In this document: positions 6,683 through 13,001 of the stretch, piece after piece
Position numbering within the stretch: position 1 is the first letter of the stretch
How the letters are laid out: each line of letters starts with the position of its first letter
Made by a program: the position numbers and the translations under genes
Notes under the pieces: model-generated
What the model saw: only the letters and a program-made list of their open reading frames with translations
What the model was told of the DNA's origin: nothing
The model's database searches: none
Assembly (NCBI GenBank): GCA_012511525.1
Contig: JAAZFW010000468.1
Span: 1 to 13,001, forward strand
Direction: 5' to 3'
DNA: 13,001 nucleotides
From: Clostridiaceae bacterium
GTDB taxonomy: Bacteria; Bacillota; Clostridia; Saccharofermentanales; UBA5734

Positions 6683-7771
6683 ATGGAGCAAGACGGTCAA
6701 CTGAAATACATGGATATTTTCAACCATTATCTCGGGTTGATCCGTTCCGGCGTGCTTCGACCGGACAGCAAGCTGCCGACAGAAAGCAAAATCGCGGAGC
6801 AGTTTCAGGTCAGCCGGATTACCGTGATCCGCGCCCTCAAGCAGCTCCAGGCCGACGGCTATATCCGCCGGATCCAAGGCAGCGGCAGCTATGTTCAAAA
6901 CCAGAAACCGGCAGATTCCGGCCTCAAGGTCGTTTCCCTGATCATGTCGCTGCACGGCCAGGGCCGGGAACTGCAATTGATCCAGGGCATCGAACAGAAG
7001 CTCAAGGCGGCCGGATACATCCTGACCGTCCATAATTCGCATGAGAACTCCGAAGAGGAACGCGACCTGATCCTGAAGATGAAGAAGGACGTTCAGGGCA
7101 TGATCCTCTATTCCGCCAGCAGCATCGAGAACAACCGCCTTTTCGAGGACTTGATGAAAGAGCACTGGCCGGTTGTCTATGTCGACCGCTACCCGATGAA
7201 CGTCCCCTGCAGCTATGTGACCTGCGACAACAAGGACGGCGGGTATCAGCTGGGCGATTTCCTTTGCAGCAGCGGACACCGGCAGCTGGCCCTCGTCTAC
7301 CACGACATCGTCGGCCTGTCATCGGAACGCGACCGCTTCGACGGCTTCATGAAGGCTGTCAGCACGCACCAGATCCCGCAGAAAAATGTCAAGATATTGT
7401 CGATCAACCGCAACGAAACCGAAGAGGTCGTCAACCGGATTTACGACGAGCTGTACGTGCTTGAGCGCGACAAGGCCCGCTGCCCGACCGCCATCTTCAC
7501 CTTCAACGACTCCCTGGCCATCCTGATGATGGAAAGCCTGCGCAACCGCGCGGACATCGTTCTGCCGGAGTCTTTCACCATCGCCGGATTCGATGACCTG
7601 ATCGGTTTTGCGCGCCCGGTTCCCTTTGTGACGATCCGCCAGGACTACCTGGCGATCGGCGAAGCCGCGGCCGAACTGCTGCTGGCGAAGATGGAAAGCA
7701 AATCGCTGGTCAACCGCCAGGTTGTCATCCCGGTCCAGCTGGTGCATTACCCCAAATCAGGCGCAAAATAA
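6683..7771 (+). CDS. GntR-HTH / LacI-type sensor hybrid transcriptional regulator
   Basis: 362 aa from ATG 6683, which has GGGAG 7 nt upstream (6671-6675). The frame is open 108 bp further upstream, but that part contains the promoter. Residues about 8-72 are a GntR-type winged helix-turn-helix (RPDSKLPTESKIAEQFQVSRITVIRALKQLQADGYIRRIQGSGSYV). From about residue 80 the protein is a periplasmic-binding-protein-like sensor of the LacI type, ending with SFTIAGFDDLIGFARPVPFVTIRQDYLAIGEAAAELLL. This arrangement is that of AraR-like regulators, which bind a sugar in the C-terminal domain and release DNA. It is monocistronic, with its own promoter and terminator, and lies directly upstream of the aldolase/importer genes, which are its likely targets. 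The effector is not evident. Confidence 0.92.
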   Translation: MEQDGQLKYMDIFNHYLGLIRSGVLRPDSKLPTESKIAEQFQVSRITVIRALKQLQADGYIRRIQGSGSYVQNQKPADSGLKVVSLIMSLHGQGRELQLIQGIEQKLKAAGYILTVHNSHENSEEERDLILKMKKDVQGMILYSASSIENNRLFEDLMKEHWPVVYVDRYPMNVPCSYVTCDNKDGGYQLGDFLCSSGHRQLALVYHDIVGLSSERDRFDGFMKAVSTHQIPQKNVKILSINRNETEEVVNRIYDELYVLERDKARCPTAIFTFNDSLAILMMESLRNRADIVLPESFTIAGFDDLIGFARPVPFVTIRQDYLAIGEAAAELLLAKMESKSLVNRQVVIPVQLVHYPKSGAK

Positions 7772-7800
7772 GACATGACCAATTAGACAGCATCCTGACA

Positions 7801-7835
7801 AAAAGGCAGGCCGAGTAAGCGAAGCCTGCCTTTTC
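7801..7835 (+). terminator. Rho-independent terminator after the GntR/LacI-type regulator gene
   Basis: AAAAGGCAGGC (7801-7811) pairs perfectly with GCCTGCCTTTT (7824-7834) across a 12-nt loop, giving an 11-bp stem with a GC core and a 3' T-run. It isolates the regulator gene from the aldolase promoter downstream. The A-tract on the left arm means it could also work on the opposite strand. Confidence 0.88.
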
Positions 7836-7894
7836 ATTTGCGACATGCATAAATATTCAAGAGATGCAATAAAAGTTATTATCCAGACAATGAC
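7835..7894. other. AT-rich upstream promoter region
   Basis: This stretch is far richer in A and T than the rest of the window and includes AAATATT and AATAAAAGTTATTAT tracts just upstream of the -35 at 7895. It may act as an UP element or hold activator sites. A loose inverted repeat, TGCAT (7846-7850) and ATGCA (7864-7868), is present. No coding potential is seen. Confidence 0.4.
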
Positions 7895-7923
7895 TTGACA
7901 TAACAAATAAAACATCGTATACT
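7895..7923 (+). promoter_or_regulatory. Promoter of the aldolase/importer gene group
   Basis: A perfect -35 TTGACA (7895-7900), a 17-bp spacer and -10 TATACT (7918-7923) form a strong consensus promoter. Transcription would start near 7930, giving a leader of about 60 nt before the aldolase gene. Confidence 0.85.
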
Positions 7924-7949
7924 GAAGTTAATGTAAGAGCCGTCAGTAT
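7919..7949. promoter_or_regulatory. Spaced inverted repeat overlapping the -10 box (candidate operator)
   Basis: ATACTGA (7919-7925) and TCAGTAT (7943-7949) are perfect 7-bp inverted arms, 24 bp centre to centre. The left arm overlaps the -10 and the right arm lies about 15-20 bp downstream of the predicted transcription start. This suits a repressor that binds across the start site. Because the left arm is largely untranscribed, it is a DNA site and not an RNA hairpin. The GntR/LacI-type regulator encoded just upstream is the likely ligand. No copy was seen in that regulator's own promoter. Confidence 0.5.
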
Positions 7950-7989
7950 GTTGAAACCATGCAGCAAAACTGTTGGAGGTCAAGGCAAG

Positions 7990-8880
7990 ATGAACAACCC
8001 GTTCAAAGGGATTGTCGTCCCTACCGTCACCCCATACCGGCCCGATTTATCTCTCGATCTTGATGGCGTCGAATCCGTATTGGCTTATTTCGACCAGAAC
8101 CCGGCCGTTGACGGCCTGTTTATTACCGGTGCGACCGGTGAGTATGATCAGCTGTCTTTTGACGAGCGCTGCCAGATCATCGACCGGGCCCTGGCGATGC
8201 AGCTGAAGAAGGACTGGCTTCCCAATACCACCAGTCTGGACATCGAACAGTCGCTGCGTCTGACCCGCTACGCCATATCCCGCGGCGTCAGCACCGTCGG
8301 CGTGATCTTCCCCAGGGAATGCCAGACATTTGCCGACGTCAAACGCTTTCTCAAGCAGATTCTTGACCTGGGGCCAACCGTCTTCATCTACCAGACCGGC
8401 AACAGCCCCTATCCGCTCTCCGTATCCGAGCTCGGCGATCTGATCGGGCTTGGCCGCGGCGCGGGCATCAAGGACAGCTGCAGCGGCCGCGACATGGTCC
8501 GCCACCTGCGCTATATCACGGAGCTGGGCGATCGGATCGCGGTGATTCAGGGTGTGGAGATGCTTTATCTGTCTTCGCTCGTCATGGGCGTGTCCGGTGT
8601 CATCGGCGGCGGGTGCAATGTCTATCCGGAACTGCTGCAGCGCATTCGCCAGTCGTTTGCGAACAACGACCTCGCCGCGGCCCGCCGGGACCAGGCGCTG
8701 GTCAACGATCTGGTCGAACGTCTCTACGAAGAGGGAACCGGCAATGAGGCGATGAAGTATTACCTGTCCTTGTGCGGCGTCTGCTTAGGAACGGCGTCGC
8801 GCAAGACCCGAACGATGCTGAGCGACGGCAAGAAAAAACGAATCCAAGCGCTTTACCAACAGCTGCACGCAGGTAACTAG
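7990..8880 (+). CDS. DHDPS/N-acetylneuraminate lyase-family aldolase
   Basis: 296 aa. ATG 7990 is preferred over ATG 7948 because GGAGG (7975-7979) lies upstream of it and the protein then starts like other family members (NNPFKGIVVPTVTPY). This class I aldolase family makes or breaks carbon-carbon bonds with pyruvate through a Schiff-base lysine. Lys161, in GIKDSCS (159-165), and Tyr134, in FIYQTG (132-137), match Lys161 and Tyr133 of E. coli DapA. The GATGE loop (47-51) replaces GTTGE. There is no Tyr107 equivalent (FPRE region) and no counterpart of the DapA Arg138 that binds the semialdehyde carboxylate (NSPYP follows Tyr134), so it is probably not a lysine-pathway enzyme. With an importer downstream, a catabolic lyase or dehydratase for a sugar acid is more likely. 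Confidence 0.88.
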   Translation: MNNPFKGIVVPTVTPYRPDLSLDLDGVESVLAYFDQNPAVDGLFITGATGEYDQLSFDERCQIIDRALAMQLKKDWLPNTTSLDIEQSLRLTRYAISRGVSTVGVIFPRECQTFADVKRFLKQILDLGPTVFIYQTGNSPYPLSVSELGDLIGLGRGAGIKDSCSGRDMVRHLRYITELGDRIAVIQGVEMLYLSSLVMGVSGVIGGGCNVYPELLQRIRQSFANNDLAAARRDQALVNDLVERLYEEGTGNEAMKYYLSLCGVCLGTASRKTRTMLSDGKKKRIQALYQQLHAGN

Positions 8881-8925
8881 GCCCGTTTGACGGCATGTAC
8901 CGTTAAACCGCAGCATCCGTCACGA

Positions 8926-8956
8926 GGCACAGCAGCCTGATCGGGCTGTTTGTGTC
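8926..8956 (+). other. Imperfect hairpin between aldolase and binding-protein genes
   Basis: CACAGCAGCC (8928-8937) pairs with GGCTGTTTGTG (8944-8954) with one bulged T and one G-U pair, and is extended by two further pairs outside. The loop is 6 nt. It has no T-run, so full termination is unlikely; it may be a partial terminator or a processing and stability element. The 146-bp gap has no convincing promoter. Confidence 0.4.
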
Positions 8957-9026
8957 CCAATGGTTCACCCAAGTCCAAGGAAAGAATGGCAAAGAAACCG
9001 TCTAAAAAATTCTGGAGGTGTGACAC

Positions 9027-10802
9027 GTGAAAAGAAGAAGAATGCGCCTGGCTATGTTGGCCCTGTCCCTGTTGCTCGTATTCAGCCTGATGGCCTGCCA
9101 ACAGACACCGACGTCGACAACCGGCAGCACGAGCGGCGGCGCGACGACCACGACAACGAAAGCATCAAGCACCACGACAACCACCACGCAGGCAGCCGAG
9201 GAACCTGTGCCGATCTCCATCTGGTATGCGGTCGGCCGTTTCACCATCGATGACCGACGCGACAAAATCCCCGAGGAAAAAGACATCGGCTTTTTGAATG
9301 AGCGCTTCAACATCGACCTCAGCTATACGACGGCGCCGTCAGAACAGGCCCGCGACCAGCTGGGCATCATGCTGGCGACCAATTCGATGACCGACATCAT
9401 CTCGATGCAAGGTTCGTTCGACACCTTCCTGATCCGTCCGGACCAGATGTTCGCCGACGGCCAGATCATCGACCTCAAATCGGTCGCATCCAGCATTCCC
9501 ACCTACATGGGCATCGTGGATGACAACCCGGTTATCAAGAAGAACGTTATGGACGACGCGGACCACATCCTTTATTTCGGCATTCCGATCTTCGAGGCCG
9601 AAGTAGGCATGTCCGGCGGCCTGATGATCCGCAAGGACTGGCTGGACAAGTACGACCTCGGTCTGCCCCAGTCGATCGACGAGTTCCTGACCGCCCTGCG
9701 CGCTTTCCGCGACAACGACCCCAACGGCAACGGCCAGAAGGATGAAGTCCCGTTCTGCGGCAACCAGGGTTCGCTGCAGGTTATCGGCAACCTGATCGGC
9801 GTTCAGGAAACCTTCTCCATGGTCGGCGGTACCGGCGGCTATGTCGTCTTCGGGCCGTTTGAGGAAGAAGCCTACAAAAAGCGCCTGACCCTGATCGCCA
9901 CCATGGCCCAGGAAAAGCTGATCAATGAAAACTATTACAACTTCGATTTCCAGATGCGCGACACCTGGATCGCCGAAGACCGGATCGGCGCGGCGCTGAC
10001 CGGCCTTGGCAACCTGGACAAGTGGAACAACCTGATGGCCGACCACCCGACCTTCCTGATGTGGCCGTTCAACAACCCCGCCCAGGAAGACGGCAAGCGT
10101 TACTTTGACCGCACCGACCTGTCCAAGGCCATGCGCCACGACGTGACCATGATTTCGTCCAACGCGGCCGATCCGGCCAAATGCGGCGAGTTCCTCGACT
10201 ATTTCTACACCGAGGAAGGCCACATGCTGACCACGTTCGGCATCGAGGGCCTGACCTATGAGATGGACGGCGACTTCCCGAAGTTCACCGACCTGATCGT
10301 CAAGAACCCCGACGATCTCGGAGTCGGCGACGCCCAGGGCAAGTACATCGGCATCCCCGGCGTTCGCACCTATGAGGATCTGCGCGTCTGGGCGCAGCTG
10401 TCCCTGACGACACCTGGATCGCGCCAGGCCGCCATGCGCACCTGGACTGATACCTTCACAGAAGATACCAACACCCCGATCCCGCCGGCCATGATGAGCG
10501 AGGCCGACGCAGACGAATACGCCGACATCATGGCTGACCTGCAGACGTACATCCTGGAGAGCGTCGCCAAGTTCACCACCGGCGAATGGTCGGTCGACGC
10601 GAACTTTGACGATTTCGTCGCCCAGTGCCGCGTACTGGGTGCGGAACGCGCCCTGGAACTGCAGGACAAGGCGGTCAAGAACTGGCAGGCGCGCGGCGGC
10701 GAGCCATACGCCTACACGCTGGGCCGGGCTGAAATCGACTGGAGCAAGATTCCGCTGAAGACGGAAAAAGGCATCGAGTTGATGGATCCTGACCTGCGCT
10801 GA
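9027..10802 (+). CDS. Carbohydrate ABC importer, lipoprotein solute-binding protein (LplA/YtcQ-like)
   Basis: 591 aa from GTG 9027, with GGAGG 8 nt upstream (9014-9018). An N-terminal lipoprotein signal (basic KRRRMR, hydrophobic core, lipobox LMAC with Cys24) predicts lipid anchoring on the outer face of the membrane. Residues about 25-58 are a low-complexity Ser/Thr/Gly linker with two poly-Thr runs. The mature part, from about residue 61 (VPISIWYAVGRF), has the extracellular solute-binding fold of the large LplA/YtcQ group, including the calcium-loop-like segment DNDPNGNGQKDE (229-240). Members bind oligosaccharides or glycan fragments and deliver them to a LplB/LplC permease pair, which is what follows. 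The ligand cannot be predicted. A long hairpin directly after the stop probably favours a surplus of this protein over the permeases. Confidence 0.92.
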   Translation: MKRRRMRLAMLALSLLLVFSLMACQQTPTSTTGSTSGGATTTTTKASSTTTTTTQAAEEPVPISIWYAVGRFTIDDRRDKIPEEKDIGFLNERFNIDLSYTTAPSEQARDQLGIMLATNSMTDIISMQGSFDTFLIRPDQMFADGQIIDLKSVASSIPTYMGIVDDNPVIKKNVMDDADHILYFGIPIFEAEVGMSGGLMIRKDWLDKYDLGLPQSIDEFLTALRAFRDNDPNGNGQKDEVPFCGNQGSLQVIGNLIGVQETFSMVGGTGGYVVFGPFEEEAYKKRLTLIATMAQEKLINENYYNFDFQMRDTWIAEDRIGAALTGLGNLDKWNNLMADHPTFLMWPFNNPAQEDGKRYFDRTDLSKAMRHDVTMISSNAADPAKCGEFLDYFYTEEGHMLTTFGIEGLTYEMDGDFPKFTDLIVKNPDDLGVGDAQGKYIGIPGVRTYEDLRVWAQLSLTTPGSRQAAMRTWTDTFTEDTNTPIPPAMMSEADADEYADIMADLQTYILESVAKFTTGEWSVDANFDDFVAQCRVLGAERALELQDKAVKNWQARGGEPYAYTLGRAEIDWSKIPLKTEKGIELMDPDLR

Positions 10803-10811
10803 CTCTTTCAC

Positions 10812-10879
10812 GTTTGAACGGCTGTCCTGCCTGCCTGGTTTCAGGCAGGCAGGACGCTGTCACGAGAAACCGTTCAGAC
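10812..10879 (+). other. Long nested intercistronic stem-loop between binding-protein and permease genes
   Basis: The inner stem GTCCTGCCTGCCTG (10824-10837) pairs perfectly over 14 bp with 10842-10855 around a GTTT loop. An outer stem pairs GTTTGAACGG (10812-10821) with CCGTTCAGAC (10870-10879), 10 pairs including one G-U. No T-run follows. Such structures between binding-protein and permease genes are known (malE-malF in E. coli) to protect the upstream mRNA from 3' exonucleases and give excess binding protein; that role is inferred here. Confidence 0.7.
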
Positions 10880-10923
10880 CGGCGGCATGACAGGCGTAAC
10901 GAAGAAACGAGGTGTAAACGGCT

Positions 10924-11889
10924 ATGGCGCTATCCCGAAAACCTGCTGGTGCACTGCCGGCAAAACTTGCCAGGAAAACAGACTGGAAAAACTACTTCGC
11001 CCAATACTGGTTTATCTATGTCATCCTGGCTGTTGTACTGGCCTACTACGTGATTTTCAAGTACATTCCCATGTACGGCGTTCTGATCGCTTTCAAGCGC
11101 TACACGCCATCGGCAGGTATCTGGGGCAGCGACTGGGTCGGGCTGCGCAATTTCGAGCGCTTCTTCTCGAGCGCCTATTTCATGCGGACATTCCGCAACA
11201 CCGTCCTTTTAAATGTCATGAACCTGGCCTTCGGATTCCCGGCGCCGATCATCTTTGCCCTCTTCCTCAACGAACTGCGCAACCAGGTCTTTAAGCGGAC
11301 GATCCAGACGATCAGCTACCTGCCGCATTTTATCTCCCTGGTCGTGGTTGCCGGCATGCTGCACGATTTTCTCAACAACACCGGAACGATCACAACCGTC
11401 CTGAACCTTCTGTTCGGCACGGAAAAGAAAGTCTGGCTGAACGACAAGAACGCTTACCGGACAATCTATATTGTTTCAGACATCTGGAAGTCGCTGGGCT
11501 GGAGCGCCATCATCTATCTGGCCGCCCTGTCCAACATCGACACGCAACTGTACGATTCCGCCGAGATCGACGGCTGCGGTTCGCTGCGCAAGATGCGCCA
11601 TGTGACACTGCCGGGTATCGCGCCGACGATCATCATCCTGTTCATCCTGCGCATCGGCGCCATGCTCAGCCTGGGCGTGGAAAAGACCCTGCTGCTTTAC
11701 AACCCGAACACCTACGAGGTCTCCGACGTCATCTCGTCCTTTGTCTACCGGCGAGGCTTCGGCATCGACGGGCGAGCCGACTACTCGTTCAGTACGGCGG
11801 TCGACTTGTTCAACGCGATCATCAACCTGACTTTGCTGACGGTGGCCAATTTCACGGCCCGGCGCTTCAGCGAAACCAGTCTGTGGTAG
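10924..11889 (+). CDS. Carbohydrate ABC importer permease, LplB/YteP-like
   Basis: 321 aa. ATG 10924 follows GAGG (10909-10912) at a somewhat long spacing of 11 nt. A basic N-terminus precedes about six predicted membrane helices; the first (WFIYVILAVVLAYYVIF) is at residues 29-45, followed by the PMYGVLIAFKRY segment typical of the LplB group. The cytoplasmic EAA loop, which docks the ATPase, reads SAEIDGCGSLRKMRHVTLPGIAP (about 212-234). It pairs with the next gene, whose ribosome binding site overlaps this stop codon. No ATPase gene lies nearby; in Bacillota, importers of this class commonly share an MsmX-type ATPase encoded elsewhere. Substrate follows that of the binding protein and is unknown. 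Confidence 0.93.
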   Translation: MALSRKPAGALPAKLARKTDWKNYFAQYWFIYVILAVVLAYYVIFKYIPMYGVLIAFKRYTPSAGIWGSDWVGLRNFERFFSSAYFMRTFRNTVLLNVMNLAFGFPAPIIFALFLNELRNQVFKRTIQTISYLPHFISLVVVAGMLHDFLNNTGTITTVLNLLFGTEKKVWLNDKNAYRTIYIVSDIWKSLGWSAIIYLAALSNIDTQLYDSAEIDGCGSLRKMRHVTLPGIAPTIIILFILRIGAMLSLGVEKTLLLYNPNTYEVSDVISSFVYRRGFGIDGRADYSFSTAVDLFNAIINLTLLTVANFTARRFSETSLW

Positions 11890-11896
11890 GAGGTGA
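11888..11896 (+). promoter_or_regulatory. Ribosome binding site overlapping the permease stop codon
   Basis: AGGAGGTGA begins inside the TAG stop of the LplB-like gene and lies 5 nt before ATG 11902. It settles the start of the LplC-like gene: the GTG at 11893 is part of this site and cannot be the start codon. Terminating ribosomes would deliver directly to it, coupling the two permeases. Confidence 0.8.
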
Positions 11897-11901
11897 CGGG
11901 T

Positions 11902-12783
11902 ATGATTCGTTCCGGTTTGCGTGCGTCGCCAGGTGAGTTTGTTCTCAAGGTCATTAACGTATTGGTGATGTGCTTCGTGATGGTGGTCACACTGTACCCA
12001 TTCTGGTATATCTTCGTCGCCTCGTTCAGCGATCCGTACGAGGTTGTGCGCACCAGCGGCCTGATGATCTGGTTCAAAGGGTTCGACCTTTATGCCTACA
12101 AAGAGGTCCTGCGGCACCGTCTGTTCTGGATCTCGTACCGCAACACGATGGTTTACCTGGTGATGGGCCTTATCGTTAACATGACCATGACGACGCTGGC
12201 CGCCTACGCGATGTCGCGCCGCAACATCAAGGGCAAGGGCGTGGTCATGAAGATCATCGTCTTTACCATGTTCTTCAGCGGCGGTCTGATCCCCACCTAT
12301 ATCGTGGTGGACAATCTGCAGATGACCGACACGATGTGGTCGCAGTTCGTGCCGTTTGCGATCAACACGTTCAACATGATCATCCTGAGGACCGCGTTCC
12401 AGGCCATTCCGGATTCTATTGAGGAAGCCGCCATCATCGACGGCGCGTCAGCAGCCCAGGTCATGATTCGTGTTGTCCTGCCGCTGGCTTTGCCCAGCAT
12501 CATGGTCATTGGCCTTTACTACACGGAAGAAATCTGGAATTCCTTCTTCCGCGGCCTGATCTACATCCGGACTGACACCAAGTACCCGCTGCAGCTGATC
12601 CTGCGCCAGGTGCTCCTGTCCAATGTCATGGGCCAGTCGGACCAGTCCTTTGTCGACACCAACATCGGCCAAACCGTCAAGTACGCCACGATTGTCGTTT
12701 CGACCCTGCCGGTCCTGATGGTTTACCCGTTTATCCAGAAGTATTTTGTCAAAGGCGTCATGATCGGCTCGATCAAGGGCTGA
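11902..12783 (+). CDS. Carbohydrate ABC importer permease, LplC/YtcP-like
   Basis: 293 aa from ATG 11902. About six membrane helices are predicted, the first at residues 12-35 (VINVLVMCFVMVVTLYPFWYIFVASFSD). The EAA loop is IEEAAIIDGASAAQVMIRVVLPLALPS, with Glu174, Glu175, Ala176 and Ala177 at its core. The segment GGLIPTYIVVDNLQMTDTMWSQFVPFAINTFNMIILRTAFQ and the ending PFIQKYFVKGVMIGSIKG are characteristic of the LplC/YtcP group. It should form a heterodimer with the preceding permease to make the transport channel. Family and role are secure; the transported compound is not known. Confidence 0.94.
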   Translation: MIRSGLRASPGEFVLKVINVLVMCFVMVVTLYPFWYIFVASFSDPYEVVRTSGLMIWFKGFDLYAYKEVLRHRLFWISYRNTMVYLVMGLIVNMTMTTLAAYAMSRRNIKGKGVVMKIIVFTMFFSGGLIPTYIVVDNLQMTDTMWSQFVPFAINTFNMIILRTAFQAIPDSIEEAAIIDGASAAQVMIRVVLPLALPSIMVIGLYYTEEIWNSFFRGLIYIRTDTKYPLQLILRQVLLSNVMGQSDQSFVDTNIGQTVKYATIVVSTLPVLMVYPFIQKYFVKGVMIGSIKG

Positions 12784-12787
12784 TCAG

Positions 12788-12853
12788 CCAACAGCAATTC
12801 TTCCAGCCATCACCTGGCCATAACGCCAATCGGGGGTCTGGCCGGTCTGTTGG
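12788..12853 (+). other. Inverted repeat in the gap after the permease genes
   Basis: CCAACAG (12788-12794) and CTGTTGG (12847-12853) are perfect inverted arms enclosing a further GGCCA/TGGCC pair. The transcript of this 93-bp gap could therefore fold on itself. No terminator T-run follows on the + strand, so transcription probably continues into the next gene at reduced level. Confidence 0.35.
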
Positions 12854-12876
12854 TGCGCAAAAAAAGGGGGCTCAAC

Positions 12877-13001
12877 ATGTATTTTCAGCTGCAGCAGGTC
12901 GAGCGGATCTGCAAAGACCTGCATCACTTGATCTATCGCGACCGCCAGGCGGTGTCGCCGCTGGACTGCCAGATGGCTTTTTATGCCGAACCGGAACAGG
13001 C
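12877..13001 (+). CDS. 5' end of a further gene, product uncertain, truncated by window
   Basis: ATG 12877 is preceded by AGGGGG (12865-12870), and the frame stays open to the window end, giving 41 codons: MYFQLQQVERICKDLHHLIY, then a charged and polar stretch ending FYAEPEQ. There is no signal peptide, so the product is probably cytoplasmic. The position, 93 bp after a sugar-importer operon on the same strand, favours a catabolic enzyme. The pattern of an amphipathic helix followed by IYRDRQ is reminiscent of the N-termini of GH38-type alpha-mannosidases, but 41 residues are too few to decide. Confidence 0.55.
   Translation, partial: MYFQLQQVERICKDLHHLIYRDRQAVSPLDCQMAFYAEPEQ

Noticed and set aside
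7948..7989. Upstream ATG start for the aldolase
   Set aside because: It lacks a good ribosome binding site and overlaps the right arm of the inverted repeat; GGAGG precedes ATG 7990.
8881..9026. Possible separate promoter or riboswitch before the binding-protein gene
   Set aside because: TTGACG at 8887 has no acceptable -10 at 16-18 bp, and only one imperfect hairpin is present, with no recognisable riboswitch pattern.
9339..10811. 490-codon open frame on the minus strand opposite the binding-protein gene
   Set aside because: It mirrors the codon pattern of a clear lipoprotein gene in GC-rich DNA, has no recognisable domain, and the + strand product has a signal peptide and family motifs.
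10824..10855. Perfect 14-bp hairpin as a rho-independent terminator
   Set aside because: No T-run follows and the permease genes downstream belong to the same transporter, so a stability or partial-attenuation role fits better.
1..13001. Search for CRISPR, tRNA, rRNA, insertion sequence or phage elements
   Set aside because: No regularly spaced repeats, cloverleaf genes, transposase-like proteins, terminal repeats or phage proteins were recognised.

Overview
The window is about 60% GC and every supported gene lies on the + strand. It looks like chromosomal DNA of a high-GC, Gram-positive-type bacterium, most likely an uncultured Clostridia-like Bacillota. The clues are a LplABC-type importer whose binding protein is a lipoprotein with a Thr-rich linker, GGAGG-type ribosome binding sites, TTGACA/TATACT promoters, and an MBOAT/SGNH pair of a kind I associate with Clostridia. 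This taxonomic call is inference. I see no rRNA, tRNA, CRISPR array, insertion sequence or phage gene.

Region A (1-2399): the 3' part of a membrane-bound O-acyltransferase (MBOAT, AlgI/DltB type), followed 8 bp later by a membrane-anchored SGNH-like protein. Together they form a probable envelope-polysaccharide O-acylation pair. The second protein has Cys where the SGNH family usually has its Ser nucleophile.

Region B (2396-6536): a compact four-gene operon with its own promoter. A perfect 19-bp palindrome fills the promoter spacer. The genes encode a HAD-family phosphatase, a conserved protein I cannot assign to any characterised family, a PfkB-family kinase resembling the heptose-phosphate kinase domain of HldE/RfaE, and a ROK-family repressor. 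The last three genes are tightly packed or overlapping. This is the best candidate here for an undescribed pathway: a kinase, a phosphatase and an unassigned enzyme-like protein, with a sugar-sensing type of regulator encoded at the end of the same transcript.

Region C (6557-7835): a separately transcribed GntR-HTH/LacI-sensor regulator with a clear promoter and a rho-independent terminator.

Region D (7836-13001): an AT-rich promoter island with a spaced inverted repeat, a dihydrodipicolinate synthase/N-acetylneuraminate lyase-family aldolase, then a carbohydrate ABC importer: a lipoprotein binding protein and two permeases. The 5' end of a further gene runs off the window. No ATPase is present, as is usual where a shared MsmX-type ATPase serves several importers. 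A long nested hairpin separates the binding-protein gene from the first permease gene and probably sets their relative expression. The simplest reading of C and D is inducible import and cleavage of a sugar acid or glycan-derived compound, controlled by the GntR/LacI-type regulator. The substrate cannot be read from the sequence.
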